Positions 27,713-35,579 of a stretch of 64,000 nt of DNA are shown here, piece by piece. How positions within the stretch are numbered: position 1 is the first letter of the stretch; each line of letters begins with the position of its first letter. The stretch is from contig NZ_GL877882.1 in NCBI RefSeq assembly GCF_000194155.1, positions 72,233 to 136,232 of the forward strand, read 5' to 3'. The notes beneath the pieces were generated by a model that saw nothing but the letters and a program-made list of their open reading frames with translations, did not search any database and had not been told where the DNA came from. The position numbers were made by a program, and so were the translations under genes. This DNA comes from Saccharopolyspora spinosa NRRL 18395 (GTDB taxonomy: Bacteria; Actinomycetota; Actinomycetes; Mycobacteriales; Pseudonocardiaceae).

Positions 27713-27890
27713 ATCCTCGTCGGAGTCCGGCCAGGGAGATGGCGTCTGCACGTCGACGATGCTGCCCGGCGGACCGCTTTGCCAGCCGAAGGATGAGCGC
27801 CGTGACGGTGTCGTCAACCAAACCGGCCCGCTGTGCGACGAGGCGGCTTCCCGCCCGCGGCACGGGGTCACGCACGAAAGGAGTGCGGCG

Positions 27891-28733
27891 ATGACCGCAG
27901 CGGACCACTCCGCGCTCGGCCTGCCCGAGTACCGCGACATCCGGATCGAGCACCGCGGGGCCATCTCTTGGATTGTGCTGAACCGGCCGGACAAGGCCAA
28001 CGCGCTGTCGAACGCGATGCTCGACGAGTTCTCCGACGCGCTAGCACGGCTCGCGGACGCCGGAGGCGCGATCGTCGGCATCCGCGGCGAGGGCAAAGGG
28101 TTCTGCGCAGGCTACGACGTGGACCAGGTCGGCAAGCCGAAAGCGGCGGACCCGGTCGCCGACCGCGAGCGGCTGGCCCGCAACGTGAACCGCTACCTCG
28201 CGATCTGGGACCACCCCAAGCCGGTGATCGCGGCGGTGCACGGGTACTGCATTGCCGGGGCGACCCAGCTCTGCGTCTTCTGCGACATCACCATCGTCGC
28301 CGAGGACGCGAAGATCGGGGAACCGGCGCTGCCCATCGGCGGTGGGTACATCGCGCCGCTTTGGGCCCCGCTGGTGGGGCCGAAGCGTGCCAAAGAACTG
28401 GCATTCCTGCCTGGCAACACGATCGACGGCCGCACCGCGACCGAGTGGGGCTGGGCGAACCACGCCGTCCCTGCCGACGCAGTCGTCAGCACCGCCGAGG
28501 ACATGGCCGAACGGATGGCCCGCATTCCGTCGGATGTCCTGAGGATCAAGAAGCTCTCCATCAACCGGACGATGGACGTCATGGGTGTCCGCGCTGCTGC
28601 CGCCCAGGTTTCCGAGATGGACGCGCTCTTGCACCTGTCCCCATCTGTCCTGGAACTGCGCGAGTGGATCGGGAGGATCGGCCTCAAGGCCGCCATCGCG
28701 GAGTTCCACAAGCCCACCTCCGGAGCAAGTTGA
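27891..28733 (+). CDS. Enoyl-CoA hydratase/isomerase (crotonase family)
   Basis: 280 residues. 'ISWIVLNRPDKANALSNAML' is the crotonase N-terminal strand, 'GKGFCAGYDVDQ' the CoA/oxyanion segment, and 'HGYCIAGATQLCVFCDI' the second oxyanion segment. The ATG at 27891 follows AAGGAG by 7 bases. Reaction class: hydration or isomerisation of an acyl-CoA, or ring cleavage. It is followed by a SnoaL-like gene, apparently in one transcript. A truncated near-copy of this gene lies on the minus strand at 48046-48375. Confidence 0.9.
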   Translation: MTAADHSALGLPEYRDIRIEHRGAISWIVLNRPDKANALSNAMLDEFSDALARLADAGGAIVGIRGEGKGFCAGYDVDQVGKPKAADPVADRERLARNVNRYLAIWDHPKPVIAAVHGYCIAGATQLCVFCDITIVAEDAKIGEPALPIGGGYIAPLWAPLVGPKRAKELAFLPGNTIDGRTATEWGWANHAVPADAVVSTAEDMAERMARIPSDVLRIKKLSINRTMDVMGVRAAAAQVSEMDALLHLSPSVLELREWIGRIGLKAAIAEFHKPTSGAS

Positions 28734-28820
28734 TCGACCGTCCGCGGCCCGCCGAGGCAACGCGGACGCTTCCACCAACCCCACCGTCGGCAGCGATCGC
28801 GAAGAGAAAGGATGATCACC

Positions 28821-29327
28821 ATGACAGACCTCGAAGCACGGATCCGCCGGATCGAGGACCGGGCCGAGATCGAGGACCTCGTCCTCAAATACTTCCTGGC
28901 CGCCGATGACGACGACTGGGAGACGCTGGGATGGACGTTCGCGGAGAACGGATCGTTCTCCGCGGGCGCCTTCCCCGGCGGCAGTGACCGGGAGTCGGTC
29001 GTCAAGTTCATCCAGGCGGACCGGCAGAACATGGGCGTGACCATTCACACCCAGAACACCACGCTGATCAAATTCACCGACGACGACCACGCCAGCGGCG
29101 TGGTAGGGGCACACCTGGAGCTCGCGCGCGGGGGCACCACGATCTATGGCGCGGTCCGCTACTACGACGAGTACGTCCGCACCGCGGACGGCTGGAAGTT
29201 CGCGTCCCGCGAGATGGCGATCATCCACGTCGGCCCGTGGGACGAGGTCGGAACCTCACTCACCACAACGAATCGCGCCCGGTGGCCCGGGGCCGACCCA
29301 GCTCCGGCCGATCTGCCCCGCGGCTGA
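28821..29327 (+). CDS. SnoaL/NTF2-like protein
   Basis: 168 residues with the alpha+beta-barrel pattern: 'RIEDRAEIEDLVLKYFLAAD', then 'TFAENGSFSAG' and a C-terminal 'YDEYVRTADGWKFASREMA'. The fold includes limonene-epoxide hydrolase, ketosteroid isomerase and polyketide cyclases. The exact reaction is unknown. Two in-frame ATGs exist (28812 and 28821). I prefer 28821 because the AAAGG site would be too close to the first. It ends in a strong hairpin shared with the convergent TetR remnant. Confidence 0.85.
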   Translation: MTDLEARIRRIEDRAEIEDLVLKYFLAADDDDWETLGWTFAENGSFSAGAFPGGSDRESVVKFIQADRQNMGVTIHTQNTTLIKFTDDDHASGVVGAHLELARGGTTIYGAVRYYDEYVRTADGWKFASREMAIIHVGPWDEVGTSLTTTNRARWPGADPAPADLPRG

Positions 29328-29328
29328 G

Positions 29329-29371
29329 CGGTATCTGCCGACCCGACGCTCAGGTGGGTCGGCACATACCG
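29329..29371. terminator. Hairpin between convergent SnoaL gene and TetR remnant
   Basis: 16-base arms (CGGTATCTGCCGACCC and GGGTCGGCACATACCG, 15 of 16 paired) with an 11-base loop, immediately after the SnoaL stop. It overlaps the end of the opposite-strand TetR remnant, so it could stop both transcripts. Confidence 0.65.
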
Positions 29372-29850
29372 TCTAAGAGGATCGCCGAAAACGTTTCCAC
29401 GGTCGGCTTTCCAGTGTGCTTGCGTACCCTGGCCGGAACCGCTGATGAGTCCAGTTGACCATTCCGAAAAGCGTCTTCGCGACAAGTGAGGCCGAGCGGT
29501 CCTCTCGGAACTCACCGCTGTTTATGCCCGACGTGGTGACGTCAGTGACGACGGACTCGAAATGACGAGTCTTGCGGACCGTCTCCTTCGCCCACGGGGT
29601 CGTCTGGAAGGCCACCTTCCCATGTCCTCCTGGACATACACGTAGACGTCGGAGAACTTCGCCTCGGTACGAGGTGAACTGCAACTCGATCAGCATCCGG
29701 AGTCGCGGCATCGAAGCCCTTCTCCTTCAAGACGTCGCCCTCGATCTGGGCACTGCGCCGGCGCTTCGCCAAACCGCTTCCGGTCGGCGCAGCGGGGTGG
29801 CGTGCCGGAGAAGCCGTGGTCAAGACGGTACCGCCGCGTTTAACGGGCAT
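29350..29850 (-). pseudogene. Decayed TetR-family regulator related to the intact gene at 47230
   Basis: Minus-strand frames in sequence give 'SGLAKRRRSAQIEG', then 'DVLKEKGFDAATPDADR' with most of the helix-turn-helix missing. 'GKVAFQTTPWAKE' and 'TLFGMVNWTHQRFRPG' follow, and finally 'TVETFSAILLDGM' in another frame. All align with the intact TetR ('SGLSQRRQSAQVEG', 'GKVAFQTTSWAKE', 'ALFGMVNWTHRWLKPG', 'AIDTFSALLFDGL'). Internal deletions and at least two frameshifts make it non-functional. Confidence 0.8.
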
Positions 29851-29934
29851 CGCCGGCCTCGCCCCGGTTCCAAAGAATTGGGGGAGCACCCCCATGACCG
29901 ATTCCGCACAATGCACGGAAGGGAGGGCCGGCGC

Positions 29935-30615
29935 GTGACCGATCCTCGAGAATTCCTGGTGACGCTCGAAGGGTTGCGATCCGAGGCTCAGTCGCTGCTC
30001 ACCGACGTCCCGGCAGGCGAGGACCTCGATTCGGTCTCCGCCTCTCTCATCCGGTTGGCCGTGCACGCCGCCGTGTCGACCCTGGACACCCCCGGCATTG
30101 ACCGGGCCATCCGGGCCGCGCTGGACGCGGGGGCAAGCGCCGCCCAGGTTCACGAGACGCTGGTCGTGGTGTCCGGGCTGGGCGTGCACTCCCTGATGGA
30201 GGGGTCGCGGCGGGTGCTGGACGCGGTCGTCGAACGCGGGGACGGGCCGAGCGAACAGCTTGATGACGAGCGGATCGCCATGCGCGACCGGTTCCAGGGG
30301 GACGACCCCTACTGGGTGGGCTTCGAGGAGGAGGTCCCCGGTTTCCTGGACGCCCTGCTCCGCCTGTCTCCCGAGGCATACCAAGCGTTTTTCGACTACT
30401 GCGCCGTTCCCTGGCGGACTGGCGCGGTGCGTGGGCGGGTCAAAGAGCTCATGTCGATGGCGACCGACGCCACCCCGACCCACCGCTACCTGCCGGGAAT
30501 GCGCCTGCACCTGAAAAACGCGGTGAAACTCGGCGCGAGCCGCACCGCCATCCTGCACGCTCTCGACATCGCGGCCGCGGCACCCTCGCACCCCGGGGTG
30601 CCCGCAGCCGGCTGA
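29935..30615 (+). CDS. Carboxymuconolactone-decarboxylase-like protein
   Basis: 226 residues with two CMD/AhpD-like helical halves. The first half has 'AIRAALDAGASAAQVHETLV' and the second 'MRLHLKNAVKLGASRTAILH'. I see none of the Cys residues used by AhpD peroxidases, which argues against a redox role. GGAGGG lies 7 bases before the GTG at 29935. An upstream ATG (29911) is less well placed. It sits between the TetR remnant and the next operator pair, and probably acts on a ring-derived CoA or lactone intermediate. The function is uncertain. Confidence 0.78.
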   Translation: MTDPREFLVTLEGLRSEAQSLLTDVPAGEDLDSVSASLIRLAVHAAVSTLDTPGIDRAIRAALDAGASAAQVHETLVVVSGLGVHSLMEGSRRVLDAVVERGDGPSEQLDDERIAMRDRFQGDDPYWVGFEEEVPGFLDALLRLSPEAYQAFFDYCAVPWRTGAVRGRVKELMSMATDATPTHRYLPGMRLHLKNAVKLGASRTAILHALDIAAAAPSHPGVPAAG

Positions 30616-30666
30616 TGGAGCTCAAGGCTGGCCGGATCGCCCCCGCCCGCAACCACTTCCTCCCTT

Positions 30667-30707
30667 GTTTACGCAAGTGTTGACGGTAAATCTACACGAA
30701 CGTAAAC
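30667..30707. promoter_or_regulatory. Paired candidate TetR-type operators upstream of the long ligase/carboxylase operon
   Basis: Site 30667-30684 reads GTTTAC-GCAAGT-GTTGAC. Site 30690-30707, on the minus strand, reads GTTTAC-GTTCGT-GTAGAT. Together they form a convergent pair with outer GTTTACG and CGTAAAC, centres 23 bp apart, about 45-85 bp before the SnoaL-like start. Confidence 0.65.
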
Positions 30708-30752
30708 TGCGCAATACCGCCGGTCTGATCCTGGACCAAGAACGGAGTGACG

Positions 30753-31253
30753 ATGAAGGTCAACGACGACAACCTCCTGGCGACCGTCCAGCGCCTGGTG
30801 GACCGCCAGGAGATCGAACGGGTCCTCTACGACTACGCCCACTACCTCGACCACAACGAGCCGAAGAGCCTGGTCGCGCTGTTCATCCCCGGCTGCCACA
30901 TCGCGTACGGCCCGGACCACGGCGCCGACGGCTCCGACGCCTACCTCGCCACGCTGGCGCACGAGAAGTTCGGGATCGGCGCCTTCTTCGCCGGCACCAG
31001 CCACCACGTGTCGAACGTCGTCATTGACTTCACCGACGAGGACACCGCGACCGTGCGGTCGCAGGTCTACGCGTGGCACCGGTACAACCGGGAGCGTCCG
31101 GACGGCATCGTCATGGGCCAGTACCACGACACCTTCGTGCGCACGGCCGACGGCTGGCGGATCGCCCGCCGCGAGCTCAAGCACGCCGGCACCGAGAACT
31201 ACCACGCCAAGGGCAACGCCCTGAACCCGATCCCGCGCAACAACGCCGTCTGA
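30753..31253 (+). CDS. SnoaL/NTF2-like protein
   Basis: 166 residues. 'RLVDRQEIERVLYDYAHYLD' is the first helix pair, 'ALFIPGCHIAYGPDHGADG' the barrel start, and 'GTSHHVSNVVIDF' and 'YHDTFVRTADGWRIARREL' the later strands. It has the same fold as the 28821 gene and is more like the broken copy at 48372-48745. The ATG at 30753 has GGAG 5 bases upstream; a GTG at 30747 overlaps that site. First gene after the operator pair. Substrate unknown. Confidence 0.86.
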   Translation: MKVNDDNLLATVQRLVDRQEIERVLYDYAHYLDHNEPKSLVALFIPGCHIAYGPDHGADGSDAYLATLAHEKFGIGAFFAGTSHHVSNVVIDFTDEDTATVRSQVYAWHRYNRERPDGIVMGQYHDTFVRTADGWRIARRELKHAGTENYHAKGNALNPIPRNNAV

Positions 31254-31283
31254 TCCGGGCCCACGCGAGGAAGCGAGCCAAGA

Positions 31284-32060
31284 GTGTCCGACGAACTGCT
31301 CTTCGAGGTGACCGACCATGTCGCCCGGGTCACCCTCAACCGTCCCAAGGCCCTCAACTCGATCTCCCACGAACTCGACGTCGAGCTGGCGAGGACCTGG
31401 GACACGATCGACGCCGACCCGGACATCTGGGTCGCGGTCCTGCGCGCCGTGGGCGAGAAGGCCTTCTGCGCCGGTGCCGACATCAGCGGCGGCACCGAGG
31501 CCGACGCCTCACGGCTGGCCCTCGGTGGCGGGCTGACCGGGATCGGCGGCCCGCTCCGGGTGCTCAAGAAGCCGTTGATCGCCGCAGTGCAGGGCTACGC
31601 ACTCGGCGGCGGGTTCGAGCTGGCGATGTGCGCCGACATCATCGTCGCCGCCGACAACGCCAAGTTCGGCCTGCCCGAGGTCAAGGCCGGCATCATCGGT
31701 GAGTGCGGGGTGATGCACCGGGCGATTCGCCAGCTTCCACACCACGTCGCACTGGCGCTGGTGCTGACCGGGGAGCGGCTGCCCGCCTCCGACGCCCTGT
31801 CCTACGGGCTGGTCAACGAAGTCGTCCCCTACGCCGAGCTGGACGAGGCCGCGATGCGGTGGGCCGCGAAGCTGACCGCGGCATCGCCACTGGCCCAGCA
31901 GGCCGCCAAGCATGCCGTGCTGAAGGGGCTGCAGGGTTCCCTGGAGGTCGCCCTGGCCACGAAGTACGAGCCGATCGAGGCATACGCCAACTCGGACGAC
32001 GTTAAAGAGGGGCGCGCGGCGTTCACCGAGCGCCGAGCTCCCCAGTGGACAGGCCGCTGA
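31284..32060 (+). CDS. Enoyl-CoA hydratase/isomerase (crotonase family)
   Basis: 258 residues. 'VTLNRPKALNSISHELD', 'EKAFCAGADISGG' and 'GYALGGGFELAMCADIIVAA' form the two oxyanion segments, and 'FGLPEVKAGIIGECG' carries the region of the catalytic glutamates. It starts with GTG at 31284, with GAGGAAG upstream, 30 bases after the SnoaL-like gene. A beta-oxidation-type step is most likely. Confidence 0.92.
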   Translation: MSDELLFEVTDHVARVTLNRPKALNSISHELDVELARTWDTIDADPDIWVAVLRAVGEKAFCAGADISGGTEADASRLALGGGLTGIGGPLRVLKKPLIAAVQGYALGGGFELAMCADIIVAADNAKFGLPEVKAGIIGECGVMHRAIRQLPHHVALALVLTGERLPASDALSYGLVNEVVPYAELDEAAMRWAAKLTAASPLAQQAAKHAVLKGLQGSLEVALATKYEPIEAYANSDDVKEGRAAFTERRAPQWTGR

Positions 32061-32089
32061 GTCCAGCGCAGTGACCCGGTCGGGACCGG

Positions 32090-32425
32090 TCAGTGGGCGG
32101 CGTCGGGTAGCGCGACGAGCATCCGGCATCCGCGTTCCCCGGTCCGCCAGCCGTGGCCGTCGCCGTGCCGGACCGCCGTCGCCGGGGTGGAGCTCGATCT
32201 CCTGCTGGTCGAGCACGAGGACGATCGACCCGTCGATCACCATGTCGAGATCCACGCTCCGGGGGCGGTGCATCCCGTAGGTAAAGGACCGGCGGGAAGT
32301 CGTAGACCCGCCAGGAGGTCGCGCATCGGCGCCGGGACGGCCCAGGCGCTTGTGGACGGTGGCGAGACGAGAGCGGCCGGCCTCGTCGCTGGCCGTGACA
32401 TAAACCTTGACGTCCGCAACGGTGC
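32090..32425 (-). pseudogene. Decayed cupin-domain gene
   Basis: The minus strand encodes 'VKVYVTASDEAGRSRLATVH', 'WRVYDFPPVLYL', 'RSVDLDMVIDGSIVLVLD', 'QQEIELHPGD' and 'GNADAGCSSRY', distributed over different frames. Together they outline the single-domain cupin proteins that accompany catabolic clusters. Several frameshifts separate the pieces, so the gene is broken. Confidence 0.5.
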
Positions 32426-32439
32426 CGCCCCGGACGCTT

Positions 32440-32457
32440 TTCAACAAGAGCGTAAAC
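32440..32457. promoter_or_regulatory. Candidate TetR-type operator upstream of the first acyl-CoA ligase
   Basis: On the minus strand it reads GTTTAC-GCTCTT-GTTGAA, one base from the island palindrome. It lies 28 bp before the ligase ATG, where bound protein would block transcription from a proximal promoter. Confidence 0.5.
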
Positions 32458-32484
32458 GCGTCGACGAACCGAGAGGGGCCTTGC

Positions 32485-34065
32485 ATGACTGACTTCCATG
32501 ACGACAGCGATGTCTCCACGGGGCGCACGCTGTGGTCGTTGGCCACCGGTTGGGCGGCCCGGCGGGGCGACGAGGACGTGCTGGTGTCCCTGCCGCAGTC
32601 CGGCACCCCCGAGGGGATGCGGTCCATGCCCTGGGCACGATTCGTCGACGACGTCGCGCAGTTGCGCCGAGCACTGGCCGCCGCGGGCGTCGCGGACCAG
32701 CGCACGGTCGTCCTCGCTCTGCCTAACTCGCCGCTCGCCGTGGCGATCTGGCTGGCCGTGCCCGCAAACGGCGCGGTGATCCAGGTCGTCGACCCGGACG
32801 GCGGCATCCTGGCCTTCGAGCGCGCCGTCGCCGCGACCCGGCCGGTGCTTGTCGTGGCCGCCCGGGAGAACGCCGCGACGATGCGCGAGGCGATCTCCCG
32901 GATCCAGGTTCCGACGCGGCTCGTGGTCCCGACGGAGCTGGGCGTCGATGCCCTCCGGCACGAGATCGATGGACTGCCCCCGTCGTCGGCCGCAGCGCCG
33001 GACGCGACCCCAGACCTCGTGGCCGGGCTCCTGCCCACCTCCGGTACCTCCGGCGCGCCGAAGCTGGTGAAGCTGACGCACCGCAACTACGTCATGGCCG
33101 CCGAGCGGCTGGCCCGCAACACCGGTTTCCTCACATCGGACCGGCACTACCTCTGCTCGCCGTTCTTCCACACCAACGGCCAGCTCTACCTCTGCGCACC
33201 CGCGTTCGTCACGGGCGGGTCGGTGGCGATCGTGCCCCGGTTCAGCGCGTCCGGCTACTTCGACGCCGCCCGGTGGACCGGCGCGACGGTCAGCTCGATG
33301 GTCGCCCCGCCCATGCGGATGGCCCTGCACCGGGCGCTGGAGCGCGGCGGCGCTGTCGACCCGGGCGGACTGCGGCTCGTCCAGTACGGCATGAATCTCA
33401 GCGAAAACGACTGGCGGGCCTGGGACGCGCTGCTGCCCGGGATCGACACCCGGCAGATCTACGGGCAGACCGAGTCCGTCACCGGGGTGCTCGGCGGGGC
33501 CCCTTGGGAGGCCGACGACCGGCGGACCATCGGACGTCCGTTCGTCGGCGTCGAGCGGGTCCGGCTGGTCGGCGACTCCGGCGCGGAAGTCCCCGACGGC
33601 GAACCGGGCGAGCTGTGGATCCAGGGCACCCCAGGGCGCTCGCTGATGCTGGGCTACGACAACGCACCCGAGGCAACCGCGGAGACGCTGGTCGCCGATG
33701 GCGACAGGGCTTGGCTGCGCACCGGCGACCTCATGGTCCGGCACCCCGATGGTCGCTTCGAGTTCCGTGGCCGCCGGATGCACATCATCCGCCGTGGCGG
33801 GGAGAACCTGTCCACCTACGGTCTTGAGCTCGACCTCCAGTCTTGCCCACTCGTCGGGGACGTGGCGGTCAGCGCGCAGGAGGACGACACGCTCGACGCG
33901 ATCGTGGTCGCGCACGTGATTCCGGCGGAGGGGTACGACGAGGCCGCCTTCCGGGCCTGGTGCGTGGAGAATCTAGGCAAGCGCGGGGTGCCCGACGTTG
34001 TCCGGGTCCACGAGTCGTTCCCCCGTACCGGCAGCGGGCGCGTGATCGTCCGGGAGCTGGGATGA
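32485..34065 (+). CDS. AMP-dependent acyl-CoA ligase, divergent C-terminus
   Basis: 526 residues of the ANL superfamily. The P-loop-like 'LLPTSGTSGAPKLVKLTHRN' is near residue 182, 'IYGQTESVTGVLGG' is the A5 motif, and 'WLRTGDLM' and 'EFRGRRMHIIRRGGENLS' are the A7-A8 hinge. The A10 motif, normally ending in Gly-Lys, reads 'PRTGSGRVIVREL', so the catalytic lysine appears replaced by Arg. That would impair adenylate formation unless another residue substitutes. The ATG at 32485 follows GAGAGGGG. The stop overlaps the next ligase (ATGA). Confidence 0.88.
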   Translation: MTDFHDDSDVSTGRTLWSLATGWAARRGDEDVLVSLPQSGTPEGMRSMPWARFVDDVAQLRRALAAAGVADQRTVVLALPNSPLAVAIWLAVPANGAVIQVVDPDGGILAFERAVAATRPVLVVAARENAATMREAISRIQVPTRLVVPTELGVDALRHEIDGLPPSSAAAPDATPDLVAGLLPTSGTSGAPKLVKLTHRNYVMAAERLARNTGFLTSDRHYLCSPFFHTNGQLYLCAPAFVTGGSVAIVPRFSASGYFDAARWTGATVSSMVAPPMRMALHRALERGGAVDPGGLRLVQYGMNLSENDWRAWDALLPGIDTRQIYGQTESVTGVLGGAPWEADDRRTIGRPFVGVERVRLVGDSGAEVPDGEPGELWIQGTPGRSLMLGYDNAPEATAETLVADGDRAWLRTGDLMVRHPDGRFEFRGRRMHIIRRGGENLSTYGLELDLQSCPLVGDVAVSAQEDDTLDAIVVAHVIPAEGYDEAAFRAWCVENLGKRGVPDVVRVHESFPRTGSGRVIVRELG

Positions 34066-35579
34066 GCGGCCCCTGGGCGGACGGGGTGCGCCGGTGGGCC
34101 AGCACCGGCCGCCGCGCGCTCACCACCGACGACGCGCCCCCGCTGACCTACCGGCGCTGGGTGGACGAGGGCGACGCGCTGGCCCGGGCCCTGATCGGCG
34201 CTGGCCTGGCCCCAGGCGCCCGGGTCGCGACGCTACTGCCCAACGGGACCGAGCTGCTAACCGCGCTCTACGCCTGTGCGCGGGTGGGCGTTACGGCTAT
34301 CCCGGTCAGCACCTGGGCGACCGGCCCGGAGCTGCGCCGGGTGCTCGACGCGGCGCAGCCAGACCTGCTGCTCACAGCCGACACGGTGCCGGGTTCGCCG
34401 CGCGAGCTGCCGATGGGCGCGTACATCTGGGGCGAGACCACGGGCCCCGCCCTTCCCCTCGCCGATCTCCTCGAACTGGGCGGCCGGGTGGGCGACGGGG
34501 CCTGGCTCGCCGCCGTAAACGCCCCGGACGCGGGCAGCGACTTCGTGGTGCTCTACACCTCCGGCAGCACGGGCGCGCCGAAAGGCGTCGTGCTCTCCCA
34601 GGGCGCCGTCGCACGCAACGCCGCACTGATCGCCGACCGGATGGGCTTCGCCGATGGCGAGCGCGTCTACACCTACTTCCCGCTGTTCTTCAGCGGTGGG
34701 TTGTGCAACGCACTGTCCACGACCGTCGCGGTGGGTGCCGAGCTGGTCACCCAGGCCAGGTTCACACCCGCCGGGGCCGCCACGCTCATTCACGAGCGGC
34801 GGTGCACCGCCCGGGACGTCTGGCACGACGGGTTGGCGCGGGTGGCGGCCGAGCACGCGTTCACCCACGAGGACCTGCGCCGCATGCGCCGGGGCCTGGT
34901 GGTCGACGCCGCGCTGCTGGCGGCCCACGGTGCCGTCGACGACCTCGGCGTCGACATGTACGGCATGACCGAGACCGCCACCGCCTTCACCTGTGGACAT
35001 CACCGTGACCCGGCCGCGGTACGGCAGACGACACAGGGCCGACCGCTGACCGGCAACCTACTGCGGATCGTGGACCCGGACACGGGACGTGAGCTAAAGG
35101 CGGGCGAGCAGGGCGAAATCCTCGTCCGCGGGCCGAACATGATGTCCGGCTACACCGATGACACCCACCTGGCGCTGATCGACGAGGACGGCTTCTTCCA
35201 CACCGGCGACGTCGGGTCGCTGACCGCGGACGGGCACGTCCGCTACGCGTGCCGCACGAAGACCATGATCAAGGTCAAGGGGCTCACGGTGCAGCCGGAG
35301 GAGGTCGAGGCCGTCCTGACGGCGTGCCCCGGCGTGCGGCGGGCGGTCGTTACCGGCCTAGGCGCGGGTCACGAATCGTCCGGGATCGGCGCGATCGTGG
35401 TGCTGGATCCCGGCACCGCCCCGGCGGAGGTCGCCGCGTGGTGCCGCCGCGAGCTGTCCTCGTACAAGGTCCCCGAGCTGCGGTCGGTCGCGGAGGCCGA
35501 TTTCCCGCTCTCCGCAAGCCTGAAGAACGACCGGCTCGCCGCACGAGCACTGTTCCCGACCCTGCCAGCGGTGCCCTGA
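34062..35579 (+). CDS. AMP-dependent acyl-CoA ligase
   Basis: 505 residues. Motif A3 'LYTSGSTGAPKGVVLSQGA' is near 163, 'DMYGMTETATAF' is A5, and 'FFHTGDVGSLTADG' and 'CRTKTMIKVKGLTVQP' are A7-A8. The C-terminal 'ASLKNDRLAARAL' retains a lysine at about the A10 position. It activates a carboxylic acid to an acyl-CoA. Overlaps at both ends tie it to the neighbouring ligase and to the carboxylase (TGATG). With two consecutive, dissimilar ligases, one may handle a different pathway acid or the two may act together. Confidence 0.9.
   Translation: MSGPWADGVRRWASTGRRALTTDDAPPLTYRRWVDEGDALARALIGAGLAPGARVATLLPNGTELLTALYACARVGVTAIPVSTWATGPELRRVLDAAQPDLLLTADTVPGSPRELPMGAYIWGETTGPALPLADLLELGGRVGDGAWLAAVNAPDAGSDFVVLYTSGSTGAPKGVVLSQGAVARNAALIADRMGFADGERVYTYFPLFFSGGLCNALSTTVAVGAELVTQARFTPAGAATLIHERRCTARDVWHDGLARVAAEHAFTHEDLRRMRRGLVVDAALLAAHGAVDDLGVDMYGMTETATAFTCGHHRDPAAVRQTTQGRPLTGNLLRIVDPDTGRELKAGEQGEILVRGPNMMSGYTDDTHLALIDEDGFFHTGDVGSLTADGHVRYACRTKTMIKVKGLTVQPEEVEAVLTACPGVRRAVVTGLGAGHESSGIGAIVVLDPGTAPAEVAAWCRRELSSYKVPELRSVAEADFPLSASLKNDRLAARALFPTLPAVP

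Noticed and set aside
32023-33915. Long minus-strand open frame opposite the first acyl-CoA ligase
   Set aside because: Antisense to a clear ANL ligase. Only its last part coincides with the decayed cupin gene, which is listed separately.
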